From Streptomyces syringium (GTDB taxonomy: Bacteria > Actinomycetota > Actinomycetes > Streptomycetales > Streptomycetaceae), in the NCBI RefSeq assembly GCF_017876625.1, contig NZ_JAGIOH010000001.1:1736001-1800000 (forward strand): a stretch of 64,000 nt of DNA. The letters are read 5' to 3'. Below are positions 8,315 through 16,844 of this stretch, piece by piece (positions within the stretch are counted from its first letter, which is position 1; the number at the start of each line of letters is the position of its first letter). Made by a program: the position numbers and the translations under genes. The notes beneath the pieces were generated by a model. It was not told the DNA's origin. It ran no database searches and saw only the letters and a program-made list of their open reading frames with translations.

Positions 8315-9790
8315 GTGGCGTTCGGAACGGGCGATGACCGGGGCGGAGTCCGGCGGCCACGCCGCTGGGACCGCGCCGTGGTGATCGGCGGCGGCTACGC
8401 GGGACTGCTCGCCGCCCGGGTGCTCTCGGAGACCTTCGCCCGTGTCACCATCCTCGAGCGCGACCGGCTGCGCCCCGGCGGCGGCCCGCGCGACGGGGTG
8501 CCGCAGGCCCATCATCCGCACGGCATGCTCGCCCACGGCGGCCAGCTGCTGGAGGCCCTCTTCCCCGGTCTGCGCGGCGAGCTCGCCGCCCTCAAGGCCC
8601 CCGTCTTCGACTTCGGCACGTCCTACCGCACCCTGCTGCCCACCGGCTGGGCGCCGCGCACCCCCCTGGGCATACCGCTGCAGTCGTTCAGCCGGCCCAC
8701 GCTGGAGGACCGGCTGCGCAGGCGCGTGAGCGCGCTGCCCGGGGTGCACACCCTCGACGGCTTCCACGCCGACGGCCTGGTCATCGACCGCGGCACCAAC
8801 CAGGCGCGCGCGGTCACCGGCCGCCGGCTCTCCCAGCGGCCCAGCGCCGACAGCCTCACCATCGAGGCCGATCTGATCGTGGACGCCACCGGGCACGCCT
8901 CCCGGCTGCCCCGCTGGCTGGAGAAGGCCGACTTCCCCCGTCCCGAGCAGCTCGTCGTCGACGCCCGGCTCACCTACACCTCACGGCTGTACCGGATTCC
9001 CGAGACCGGGCAGCGGCACGACTGGCTCGCCTCCGTCGAAGCCCCGTACGCCCCCGGCGTGCCGCGCGGCGGCGGCATCCTCACCGTCGACGGCGGGCGC
9101 TGGATCGTCTGCCTCATCGCGGCGGCCGGCGACCTGCCCCCCACGGACGAGGCGGGGTTCAAGGAGTTCGCGGCGACGCTGCGCAATCCCGATGTCGCCG
9201 CGTGCGTGGCGGAGGGCACACCGCTCTCCCGTGCCCACCGCTACAGCCACCCCGGCAACCGCTGGACGCTCTTCCACAAGGTGACCCCCTGGCCGGACGG
9301 GCTGATCGCGCTCGGCGACTCGGTGTGCACCTTCAACCCCGTCTACGGCCAGGGGATGACCGTCGCCGCCGCCGAGGCCACGCTGCTGCGCAGCATGGTC
9401 CGGCAGTGCGCCACGGCCGGGGATCCGGCCGGGCTCGCCCAGCGGTTCCAGCGGCGCTGCGCCCGGATCGTCCGCGTGCCGTGGACGCTGGCCACCGGAG
9501 TCGACCCGGCCGGCCGTGCCTGCCGGCCGTCGATGGTCCACCGGATCGCCCGCTGGTACGTGCTCAACCTCCTCGCCGTCCTCCCCGACGACCCCGCGGT
9601 CTACCGCAGGTTCGCCCGCGTCCAGCACATGCTCGGCAGCCCGGCGGGCCTGGTCCACCCGGCGGTGCTGCTGCGTCTGCTCCGTGCCGCCCCGCGCAGG
9701 GACACGCTGCGGCCGCTGCCCGGGCCGGTGCTCGGCCCCCTGGCGGGTCCCCTGTCGGGGCCGCTGTCCGGGCCGCTGCCCGGCGAGTGA
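8315..9790 (+). CDS. FAD-dependent oxidoreductase (monooxygenase/hydroxylase-like)
   Basis: Flavoprotein of 491 residues. The N-terminal dinucleotide-binding fold has the sequence VVIGGGYAGLLAARVL, ending in an acidic strand (TILERDRL) that binds the FAD ribose. A second FAD motif, LIALGDSVCTFNPVYGQGM, near residue 330 is the GD motif of PHBH-type and geranylgeranyl-reductase-type flavoproteins. The C-terminus is Pro/Gly/Leu repetitive (PLPGPVLGPLAGPLSGPLSG), probably disordered. The GTG at 8315 is preceded by GGGGGAGG at 5 bases; the frame is open from 8255 but that extension lacks a ribosome site and looks non-coding. The substrate is unknown. The hydrophobic C-terminal half could suit a lipid or polyketide substrate, but this is speculation. 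Confidence 0.8.
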   Translation: MAFGTGDDRGGVRRPRRWDRAVVIGGGYAGLLAARVLSETFARVTILERDRLRPGGGPRDGVPQAHHPHGMLAHGGQLLEALFPGLRGELAALKAPVFDFGTSYRTLLPTGWAPRTPLGIPLQSFSRPTLEDRLRRRVSALPGVHTLDGFHADGLVIDRGTNQARAVTGRRLSQRPSADSLTIEADLIVDATGHASRLPRWLEKADFPRPEQLVVDARLTYTSRLYRIPETGQRHDWLASVEAPYAPGVPRGGGILTVDGGRWIVCLIAAAGDLPPTDEAGFKEFAATLRNPDVAACVAEGTPLSRAHRYSHPGNRWTLFHKVTPWPDGLIALGDSVCTFNPVYGQGMTVAAAEATLLRSMVRQCATAGDPAGLAQRFQRRCARIVRVPWTLATGVDPAGRACRPSMVHRIARWYVLNLLAVLPDDPAVYRRFARVQHMLGSPAGLVHPAVLLRLLRAAPRRDTLRPLPGPVLGPLAGPLSGPLSGPLPGE

Positions 9791-10566
9791 GGCCACGGGC
9801 GGCGGCGCGGAGCACCGTCCCGCGCCACCGCCCGTCCCCTCCACGAGCGGCGGCGCGGAGTTTTCACCCCGGAGGTCACATCGTCGCGGCGAGCAGCTCC
9901 CGCGTACAGACGGCCTTCTGACCGCGGGTCACGATGACGGGGTGAGCGCGAGGGGCAGCGGCGGTGTCGGAAAATCGAGCGGCACATCGCATACGAACGT
10001 GGAGGCGGAGCCGGGCGGGCGTGAGGGGTGACATCCGGCAGAACGACGGTGAGCGCGGCCGTGCCGGTCCGGTCCCGTCGGACGGCGCGAACGGCAGTGA
10101 CGCAAGGGCCGCGTGAGACGGGGCCAGAGGGTCCGCCTGAGTGCTCTTCGGCCATTGCTGTGGCACTCCTGAATCGCTGCGGACGCCGCACTGTCACCGG
10201 GCGGGCCTCTTTTCGGCCGGACCGCCCAGGACTCTTGAGCCGCGCCAGGCGACCTCTGATCCCATGGTCGGCCGGGCCAAAAATCAATCCCTCGAAGACA
10301 TCCCTGCGATTTTGGCAATGATTTCAAGGGATCCTCGCTGGTCAACACTCCCGAAACATTAATTCCCACCATTCCCACCCAATCCTGGCCCCCGTCGACG
10401 CCCGTCACTCCCCCGAGGGCACTCACGAGACCCGCCTCACACGAAATCACGCCACTACACAGGGTTTTCAACCAGCGACTGAAAGTGTTCGATCGGTGTG
10501 CGTTCATGCTCGCGTTACGCAAGACTCCGTCCGTTATCTGAAGCAACCACCAAAGGAGTGTTCGTA
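9791..10566. other. 776-base intergenic region before the inhibitor gene
   Basis: No frame here has convincing codon bias, ribosome site or family resemblance. The second half (about 10270-10560) is clearly less GC-rich than its surroundings, with runs such as CAAAAATCAATCC and AACATTAATTCC, as expected for a promoter and long leader of the secreted inhibitor gene downstream. I cannot name a specific promoter hexamer pair with confidence. Confidence 0.5.
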
Positions 10567-11001
10567 ATGCGGTACATCACTGGGGGGATCGCGCTGGGCG
10601 CCGCCGTGGCGCTGGGCGGCCTGCTGAGCGCCGGAACGGCGGCGACCGCCGCACCCTCGGCGCAGACGCAGAGTCTGTTCGCGCCCTCTGCACTGGTGCT
10701 GACCGTCGGTGAGGGCGAAAGCGCGGCGGACTCGGGCGTACAGCGCGCCGTGACGCTCACCTGCACGCCGAAGGCCTCGGGTACCCACCCGGCCGCGCGC
10801 GCCGCCTGTGACCAGCTGCGTGCCGTCAACGGGGACTTCAAGGCCCTCGTCACCACGAAGTCCGACCGGATCTGCACCAAGGAGTACCGCCCGATCGTCA
10901 TCACCGCGGACGGCGTCTGGGAGGGTCACCGCGTCTCGTACGAGCACAAGTTCGCCAACCCGTGCATGGCGTCGGACAAGGGCGTCGTCTTCGACTTCTG
11001 A
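10567..11001 (+). CDS. Streptomyces subtilisin inhibitor (SSI) family protein, P1 = Lys
   Basis: Secreted serine protease inhibitor of 144 residues: a signal peptide (about residues 1-29, ending ATAA) then a mature chain of about 115 residues. Four Cys at 66, 81, 103 and 133 have the same spacing as the two SSI disulfides (15 and 30 residues apart). The SSI family pattern is clear in [19 protein letters not shown] and [14 protein letters not shown]. By analogy with SSI Met73, two residues after the third Cys, the reactive-site P1 residue is Lys105 with Glu106 at P1'. Lys at P1 implies strong inhibition of trypsin-like proteases as well as subtilisin. AAAGGAG precedes the ATG. The gene is convergent with a streptogrisin-type protease gene; in Streptomyces such inhibitors restrain secreted proteases during differentiation. 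Confidence 0.95.
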   Translation: MRYITGGIALGAAVALGGLLSAGTAATAAPSAQTQSLFAPSALVLTVGEGESAADSGVQRAVTLTCTPKASGTHPAARAACDQLRAVNGDFKALVTTKSDRICTKEYRPIVITADGVWEGHRVSYEHKFANPCMASDKGVVFDF

Positions 11002-11080
11002 GGCTCCCTCGTACGACAGCCCCCGAACGACAGCCCGGCATGACCCGCACGTGCACGACCCGAACGACCCGCACAAGGGG

Positions 11081-11119
11081 GCGGCCCCCGGACACCGTGG
11101 AGGTGTGTCCGGGGGCCGC
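11081..11119. terminator. Bidirectional hairpin between inhibitor and protease genes
   Basis: A perfect 15-base inverted repeat (11081-11095 and 11105-11119) with a 9-base loop lies between two convergent genes, so it can end both transcripts. Confidence 0.8.
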
Positions 11120-11176
11120 TGTCCGTGGGTGCGGACCGTGTTCGCCCGAGGTCCGGCCACGGGTCCGCCGGGGGCG

Positions 11177-12250
11177 CTACGCGAGGGTCGCGCCGTAGGC
11201 CGCCAGGGCCTTCCCCACCGGCTGATAGTAAGTCGTACCGCCCAGGGCGCAGTTGCCGGTGCCGCCCGAGGTGAGCCCCAGCGCCCGGTCACCGGCGAAG
11301 AGAGCGCCGCCGCTGTCGCCCGGCTCGGCGCAGATGTCGGTCTGGATCAGCCCGGTGACCGTGCCCTCCTGGTAGTTCACCGTGGCGTCGAGGCCGGTGA
11401 CCTTGCCGCGGTGCAGCCCGGTCGTGGAACCGCTGCGGGCGACGCGTTCCCGCAGGACCGCGTCGCGGAAGCCGGTGACGGTCTGCGACCGGCCGCCGCC
11501 GAGGCTGACGGAGCCGCGGTGCGCCACTGTCGGGTCGGTGTACTCTGCGAGGGCGTGGTCGTTGCCCGGGAAGCCGGCCCCGACGGTGCGGGCGATCACC
11601 GCCCCGCCCCGGCTCGCGGACCAGTCGGTGACGGCTTTGCCGCAGTGACCTGCGGTCAGGAAGCCGGGCTTGCCGCCCTTGTAGACGTTGAACCCGAGCG
11701 AGCAGCGCGCGGACGGCCCGTGGATCGCGTCACCGCCCCGGACGTAGCGCATGAGCCTGGCGGACGACTTCCGCACCACCACCGTCTCGCCGAGGGAACC
11801 GACGACCTCGTTCAGGCGCGCCAGCTTCTCGCCCGTGACCGTGGGATCGGCGGTGACGACGACGCGGTTGACTCTCGGGTCCGCCACCCAGGCGGTGCCG
11901 GGGATCGCGGCCCGGGAGGCCAGCGCCGACTGCGCGGAGGCGAGCCGGGCCTGCGAGAAGCGGACCACCCTGGGCTCGGCGCCGGCCTCGCGGACCTCGC
12001 CCGCGGCCTTCCGGTCGGTGATGTTGACGACGAGCTTCCTGGCGGCCGCGTCGTAGTACGCACCGGCCCCCACGTGCTTCAGCCGAGCGGGAAGCGTTCT
12101 CGCGAGCTGCCCGGCCGCGGCCGCGGACAGCGCGCGCGGCTCCGGGGCGATCGACGCGCCGGCGGGCTGCGGACCGAGGGTCACTGCCGCGAGCGCGGCC
12201 GCCGCCGCGGCGGCCAGGGCGGTGCGCGCGCGCATCAGGCTGAGCTTCAA
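11177..12250 (-). CDS. Streptogrisin-type secreted serine protease (S1E) with long propeptide
   Basis: Pre-pro-protease of 357 residues. An Ala-rich signal peptide (residues 1-32) is followed by an alpha-lytic-type propeptide of about 140 residues; processing near RGG-DAIHG (about residue 173) would give a mature chain starting close to CSLGFNV. The triad is visible: His202 in TAGHC, Asp231 in FPGNDHAL and Ser313 in GDSGG. Disulfide pairs C183-C203 and C307-C334 match streptogrisins A/B. The start is a TTG at 12250 with GGAGGTG 5 bases upstream; the next ATG (12235) is too far from that site. It is convergent with the SSI-family inhibitor gene and is a plausible but untested target of it. Confidence 0.9.
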   Translation of the reverse strand: MKLSLMRARTALAAAAAAALAAVTLGPQPAGASIAPEPRALSAAAAGQLARTLPARLKHVGAGAYYDAAARKLVVNITDRKAAGEVREAGAEPRVVRFSQARLASAQSALASRAAIPGTAWVADPRVNRVVVTADPTVTGEKLARLNEVVGSLGETVVVRKSSARLMRYVRGGDAIHGPSARCSLGFNVYKGGKPGFLTAGHCGKAVTDWSASRGGAVIARTVGAGFPGNDHALAEYTDPTVAHRGSVSLGGGRSQTVTGFRDAVLRERVARSGSTTGLHRGKVTGLDATVNYQEGTVTGLIQTDICAEPGDSGGALFAGDRALGLTSGGTGNCALGGTTYYQPVGKALAAYGATLA

Positions 12251-12537
12251 CTCGGCACCTCCGGTGGGGTTGGGCCCGGCGGCAGGGGCGGCCTGGGCCC
12301 GGAGGACAGGCGACACAGGCCCGCCTCCCCTGTACGAAAGGCGCGTCCATGCCAAGTTGCCCGTCGAGTATCCCGACCGGCGGAGGGAGTGCACAAGTAT
12401 GAATTCCGGTTGCGCGCATGGCTATGCGCGCGCCGAGGGCGCGCGTCATGCTCTTCGGCGCGCGCGTCAGCCGCTGGGCGAGGCAGGCGTTACGGAAAGG
12501 GCGGTGGAGGCATAACTCCCGGGCCGTACAAGCCCGT

Positions 12538-13524
12538 TCAGACCGGTCCGGGCGGCATTTCGCCGGTGCCGCGCTCCGGTGGTTCACCGGCGCCCGGCGC
12601 CTCGTCGTCAGCCCGGACGGACTGGGGGAACCCGGGCGGCAGCATGGCGTCCGAGGGGGTCGGCGACGGATCCAGCGGCACCGACTCGGGGGCGGGCGCC
12701 ACCGGATCCGGAGGGGGCGGGGCCGGCTGCGGAGCCGGGGGCGCGGCGGCCGCGGGCGGGCCCTGCTGGGCCGACCGCTCCAGGAAGCGCAGCAGCTCCA
12801 CGGGGAAGGGCAGCACCAGCGTGGAGTTCTTCTCGGCGGCGACCGCCACGATGGTCTGCAGGAGCCGCAACTGGAGGGCCGACGGCTGCTCGGACATGGT
12901 CGCGGCCGCCTCGGCGAGCTTCTTCGACGCCAGCAGCTCGGCGTCGGCGTTGATCACACGGGCCCGGCGCTCGCGCTCGGCCTCCGCCTGCCGGGACATC
13001 GAGCGCTTCATCGTCTCCGGCAGCGAGACGTCCTTGATCTCGACGCGGTCGATGTGCACGCCCCAGCCGATGGCGGGGCTGTCGAGCATCAGCTCCAGGC
13101 CCTGGTTGAGCTTCTCCCGGTTGGAGAGCAGATCGTCGAGGTCGCTCTTGCCGATGATCGAACGCAACGAGGTCTGGGCCATCTGCGAGACCGCGAAGCG
13201 GTAGTCCTCGACCTGGATGACGGCCTCCGCCGGGTCCACGACCTTGAAATAGACGACCGCGTCGACCCGCACGGTCACATTGTCCCGGGTGATGCCCTCC
13301 TGCGCGGGGACGGGCATGGTGACGATCTGCATGTTCACCTTGCGGAGCCGGTCGACGCCCGGCACGATCATCGTGAAACCCGGTGGACGGATCTCGTCCC
13401 GCAGCCGGCCGAGCCGCAGCACCACGCCACGCTCGTACTGCTTGACCACCCGGGCCGCCGACGCCACGTACAGCGCACCGGCCGAGCCCGCGGCCACCGC
13501 CGCCACCACCAGCTCTTCGAGCAT
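12538..13524 (-). CDS. Slipin / stomatin-like SPFH (band 7) membrane protein
   Basis: Protein of 328 residues with one N-terminal hydrophobic segment (about residues 4-22) and an SPFH domain (KQYERGVVLRLGRL, then GITRDNVTVRVDAVVYFKV, then QTSLRSIIGKSDLDDLL). A charged helix rich in Glu/Arg/Ala (about residues 170-205) is the usual oligomerisation coiled coil. The last 80 residues are Pro/Ala-rich and probably disordered. Slipins form membrane scaffolds and often accompany NfeD-type membrane proteases, but no NfeD gene is here. Instead the gene sits between two secreted protease genes on the same strand. The ATG start is set by homology with the hydrophobic N-terminus; the GGGGG upstream is a weak ribosome site. 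Confidence 0.9.
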   Translation of the reverse strand: MLEELVVAAVAAGSAGALYVASAARVVKQYERGVVLRLGRLRDEIRPPGFTMIVPGVDRLRKVNMQIVTMPVPAQEGITRDNVTVRVDAVVYFKVVDPAEAVIQVEDYRFAVSQMAQTSLRSIIGKSDLDDLLSNREKLNQGLELMLDSPAIGWGVHIDRVEIKDVSLPETMKRSMSRQAEAERERRARVINADAELLASKKLAEAAATMSEQPSALQLRLLQTIVAVAAEKNSTLVLPFPVELLRFLERSAQQGPPAAAAPPAPQPAPPPPDPVAPAPESVPLDPSPTPSDAMLPPGFPQSVRADDEAPGAGEPPERGTGEMPPGPV

Positions 13525-13588
13525 CACGACCCCCAGCCATCCGCATCGGGTGTCGTCTTCCACCGTATGCCCCCGGCGGGCAGGGGTC

Positions 13589-13620
13589 GAGCCCCCGATC
13601 CGGGCACGGATCGGGGGCTC
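13589..13620 (-). terminator. Hairpin terminator after the second protease gene
   Basis: A perfect 14-base inverted repeat (13589-13602 and 13607-13620) with a 4-base loop lies downstream of the minus-strand protease gene ending at 13729 and upstream of the slipin gene, so these are probably separate transcripts. Confidence 0.7.
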
Positions 13621-13728
13621 TGGCACCCGCCGGCCGCAGGCGAGGGGGAAGAAGGTGCGTGCTCGCGGCCGGCGGGAGGTCGGACGGGTTCAGGTGTGGT
13701 GCGCGGTGCGATCGGGCGACGACCGGTG

Positions 13729-14652
13729 TCAGGGGATGGTCACCTTGTAGGCGTTCAGTGCCTCGACGACCGGCTGGAAGAAGGTCGTGCCACCGGTGCG
13801 GCAGTTACCACTGCCGCCGGAGGTGAGGCCGAGGGCGGTGGAGCCGGCGAACAGGGCGCCGCCGCTGTCGCCGGGTTCGGCGCAGACGGTGGTGCGGATG
13901 AGGCCGGAGACCACGTCGCCGTTGCCGTAGTTGACCGTGGCGTTGAGGCCGGTGACCTTGCCGCTCTTGAGGCCGGTCGTGGAGCCGCTGCGCTGGACGC
14001 TCTGCCCCACGGTCGGGTTGGCGGCGGAGGTGATCTTCTGGGAGCTGCCGTTGTAGAGGTTGACCTCGCTCGGGTGCGCGAGCGAGGTGTTGGTGTACTT
14101 CACGATCCCGTAGTCGTTGCCGGGGAAGCTCGATCCGGTGGTCGGGCCGATGCTGGTGGTGTGACCGGAGTTGCTGTAGTAGGCGGGGTTGCCCTCGGTG
14201 CAGTGACCGGCGGTCAGCAGGTAGTACGTGCTGCCGCTGCGGACGTTGAACCCGAGCGAGCAGCGCCAGCTCGGGGCGTAGATGGCGTCGCCGCCGCGCA
14301 GGAACTTCGAGAAGGTGCCGGAGACCCGCTCGACGCGTATCGCGTCGGCGTTGGCACCCGCCTCCCGTTTGATCTTCGCTATCTCCGCCGCGGAGACGGT
14401 GGAGTCGGCGGAGAGCAGGAGCGTGCCGGTCTTCTTGTCGACCATCCAGGCGGTGCCCGGGACGTCGGCGGTCCGCACGGCCGCACTCGCGGCGGACAGC
14501 TGGGAGGCGGTAGCGGGCGTGGCGGCCGAACCGGCCTCGGCGTGGGCGTTGGTGACGACGAGTGCGGACGCGGCCGCGAGCGAGGACGCCACGGCGATCA
14601 GCCGGGCACGTCTCGCGGTACCGCTGCGGGGGGTGGTGCGCTTGATCCTCAC
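13729..14652 (-). CDS. Streptogrisin A/B-like secreted serine protease (S1E)
   Basis: Pre-pro-protease of 307 residues with a twin-Arg-rich N-region followed by a hydrophobic signal core (about residues 17-38) and a short propeptide of about 80 residues, as in streptogrisins A and B. The mature enzyme probably starts near residue 121 (after FSKFLRGG). The triad is His150 (TAGHC), Asp180 (FPGNDYG) and Ser263 (GDSGG). Cys pairs C131-C151 and C257-C284 match the family. The GTG start at 14652 has GGAGG 6 bases upstream. It is a paralogue of the protease at 11177-12250 with a shorter propeptide. Secretion followed by self-processing is the known route for this family. Confidence 0.92.
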   Translation of the reverse strand: MRIKRTTPRSGTARRARLIAVASSLAAASALVVTNAHAEAGSAATPATASQLSAASAAVRTADVPGTAWMVDKKTGTLLLSADSTVSAAEIAKIKREAGANADAIRVERVSGTFSKFLRGGDAIYAPSWRCSLGFNVRSGSTYYLLTAGHCTEGNPAYYSNSGHTTSIGPTTGSSFPGNDYGIVKYTNTSLAHPSEVNLYNGSSQKITSAANPTVGQSVQRSGSTTGLKSGKVTGLNATVNYGNGDVVSGLIRTTVCAEPGDSGGALFAGSTALGLTSGGSGNCRTGGTTFFQPVVEALNAYKVTIP

Positions 14653-14899
14653 GTTGTTCCTCCCGAGTGGGGTCGGGGGTCCGCCGAGCGCGCGGGCCCG
14701 TGAGGCGCAGCCAAGAGGCACACCGGATTCCGCTTTCGCCGTGCCCCTGACAAGCGCTGTTCGGGAGTATTCGGTCCGTGGACCTTGCGGCGCAAGAGCA
14801 CCTTTCGGACGCCCGTCCGGGCACGACCGAGGGCCCCGACGGCCTGTGCCGCCGGGGCTGGACGCGGTTCGACCCACCGGGTCGCACCGCTTCGACGGG

Positions 14900-15694
14900 T
14901 CATCCCCCGATGAGGTTCCGCTCCCCCGCCGGGACGTCGACCGGCAGGGTGTTGCCGGGCGGCGGGAAGGGACAGACGAAGTGGTCGGCGAAGGCGCACG
15001 GCGGCAGCAGCGCGCGGTTGAAGTCGACGGTCACCTTGCCGTCGGCGTCGGGCGCCGGCGGCCGCAGGAAGCGGAAGCGGTAGCTGGACCCGCCGCTCGT
15101 GCCGTCGGCGAACACCGTCCACAGCGAACCGTCGGCCTCGGTCGCGACCCGCAGCGTGTGCGGCTCGCCGTCGACGGTGAACGCCAGCTCACCGGTGAGG
15201 CCGAGCCCCCGCTCCCGCCCGTCGGCGTTCTCCACCGCGACCGTGCGGGGCTGCTCGTACGGACGGAACTGCCCGGACAGCACCCAGCGTTCGTCGTGGT
15301 CGAAGACGTCGATGCCGGTGAACTCCCGGCGCCTCGCCGCGTCCGGGTCGAAGACCCGGACCGCCCACAGCCCCTCGCGGCGCAGCACCGGCAGCCGCCG
15401 GTCGCCGTGCGCGACGCGGGCGGTCTCGGGCCCGCCGTCGAGGGTGAGCCGGACCGTTCCCGTGAACGGCCGCCCGTCGACGGTCAGACCGTCCGCCGCC
15501 GTGGCGGTGAGCAGCACGTCGTCACCCTCGTCCGTCCACTGTCCCGGGACGGCCGGAATTCGCCCCTCCAGGTTATGGGCGATATCGGCGAGCCAGTAGG
15601 TGCCGATGAGCGCGAGCGGCCCGTACGGTGCCGAGACCGCCTCGGTGCGCTGCTCGCGCCACGTCTTCCACTGCTGTTGTGCGTCAGAGCTCAT
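14900..15694 (-). CDS. DUF1684 family protein
   Basis: Soluble protein of 264 residues belonging to DUF1684. The N-terminus WKTWREQR...[13 protein letters not shown] and the C-terminal [35 protein letters not shown] are its most recognisable segments; the latter resembles a conserved AYNPYCAY-type motif of the family. The biochemical function is unknown. The ATG at 15694 lies inside the end of the upstream monooxygenase gene (11-base overlap), so the two are translationally linked and likely work in the same pathway. No signal peptide or membrane segment is visible. The ATG is chosen because GAAAGG lies upstream. Confidence 0.8.
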   Translation of the reverse strand: MSSDAQQQWKTWREQRTEAVSAPYGPLALIGTYWLADIAHNLEGRIPAVPGQWTDEGDDVLLTATAADGLTVDGRPFTGTVRLTLDGGPETARVAHGDRRLPVLRREGLWAVRVFDPDAARRREFTGIDVFDHDERWVLSGQFRPYEQPRTVAVENADGRERGLGLTGELAFTVDGEPHTLRVATEADGSLWTVFADGTSGGSSYRFRFLRPPAPDADGKVTVDFNRALLPPCAFADHFVCPFPPPGNTLPVDVPAGERNLIGG

Positions 15695-16844
15695 GACCGT
15701 CAACCTTTCGCGCTATTTTCACCGCGGGCAGCGGCAGGCCGAGGTGCTCGCGAAGAGTCGAGCCCGTGTACTCCGTACGGAACGCGCCACGCTCCTGGAG
15801 CAGGGGCACCACCCGGTCGACGAAGTCGTCGAGCCCGCCCGGGGCGAGGTGCAGGACGAGGACGAAGCCGTCGGCGGCGGACTGCTCGGCGTACCGCGTC
15901 AGCCCGTCGGCGACCTCCGAGGGGGTGCCGGCGAAGGACGGCCGTCCGGTCGTCCCGGTCACGCTCTGCCGTATCGAGAGCCCCTTGGCCCCCTCCCCGT
16001 TCTCGGCGGTGGTGTCACCGAGGACGAAGGTCACGACCGGCATGATCTTCAGGTCCTCGGGCCGTCGGCCGTGCGTGGCGAGACGGCCCTTGACGTCGGC
16101 GGAGAAGGCGCGGCCCGCCTCCGGGCTGCCGTGCCGGGTGAGGACGACGTCGGCGGTGGCGGCGGCGAGGGCGCGGCCCTCCTCGGAGTCGTCCGCCTGG
16201 ATGACGACGGGGTGGCCCTGGGGGGAGCGCGCCACGTCGAACTCCCCGGCGATGTCGAAGTGCCGCCCGTGGTGGGCGAAGGGGCGGGGCGTCCCGTCGG
16301 GCGCCCAGGAGTCCCACAGCTCGCGGGCGGTGGTGACGGACTCCGCGGCGCGGGTGTGGCGTCCGGCCCGGTCGAGACGGCCGCCGTGCCGGAAGTTCTC
16401 CCCGGTGCGGGCGTCGGAGCAGGCGACCGGGTGCCAGGCCGCGCGCCCGCCGCTGAGGTGGTCGAGGGAGGCGAGCCTGCGGGCGAGTTCATAGGGCTCG
16501 CCGAAGGTGGCGTCGACCGTCGCGGCCAGGCCGAGCCGCCCGGTGACGGCCGCGAGGGCGCTGAGCACGGTGAGCGGCTCGGGCCGGCCGGCCACGTCGA
16601 GGTCGTGCGCCTGCCCCTGGTGCTCACGCGGCCGCGGCCCCTCGGCGAGGAAGCGCTCGGCAAGGAAGCTCCCGTCGAGGAAGAGGAAGTCGAACAGGCC
16701 GCGTTCGGCGGTGCGCGCGAGGTGTTCGACGGAGGCGAAGTCGAGCCGGCTGCCGGAACGGGCTGCCGACCGGGCGGTGGTGGTCCCGACGCCGGGGAAG
16801 AGCGCGGCGAGGCGGAGCTGCCGCTGCCCGGTGCGGGTAGTCAT
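15684..16844 (-). CDS. LLM-class FMN-dependent monooxygenase (NtaA/SnaA/DszA family)
   Basis: Flavin-dependent monooxygenase of 386 residues in the bacterial luciferase-like superfamily. The N-terminus LRLAALFPGVGTTTARSAARSGSRLDFASVEHLARTAERGLFDFLFL (written here with key segments FPGVG, SARLDF-like and FLDGSF) and the central RAAWHPVACSDARTGENF...RAGRHTRAAE block are typical of the NtaA/DszA branch, which uses FMNH2 from a separate reductase. The ATG overlaps the stop of the preceding LLM gene as ATGA, and the DUF1684 gene overlaps its own stop. No flavin reductase gene is adjacent. The substrate is unknown; family members oxidise nitrilotriacetate, sulfones and pristinamycin intermediates. 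Confidence 0.88.
   Translation of the reverse strand: MTTRTGQRQLRLAALFPGVGTTTARSAARSGSRLDFASVEHLARTAERGLFDFLFLDGSFLAERFLAEGPRPREHQGQAHDLDVAGRPEPLTVLSALAAVTGRLGLAATVDATFGEPYELARRLASLDHLSGGRAAWHPVACSDARTGENFRHGGRLDRAGRHTRAAESVTTARELWDSWAPDGTPRPFAHHGRHFDIAGEFDVARSPQGHPVVIQADDSEEGRALAAATADVVLTRHGSPEAGRAFSADVKGRLATHGRRPEDLKIMPVVTFVLGDTTAENGEGAKGLSIRQSVTGTTGRPSFAGTPSEVADGLTRYAEQSAADGFVLVLHLAPGGLDDFVDRVVPLLQERGAFRTEYTGSTLREHLGLPLPAVKIARKVDGHEL

Noticed and set aside
9929..10546. Minus-strand open frame of 205 codons before the SSI-family gene
   Set aside because: No ribosome site, mixed codon usage, no family features, and it lies over the expected promoter region of the inhibitor gene.
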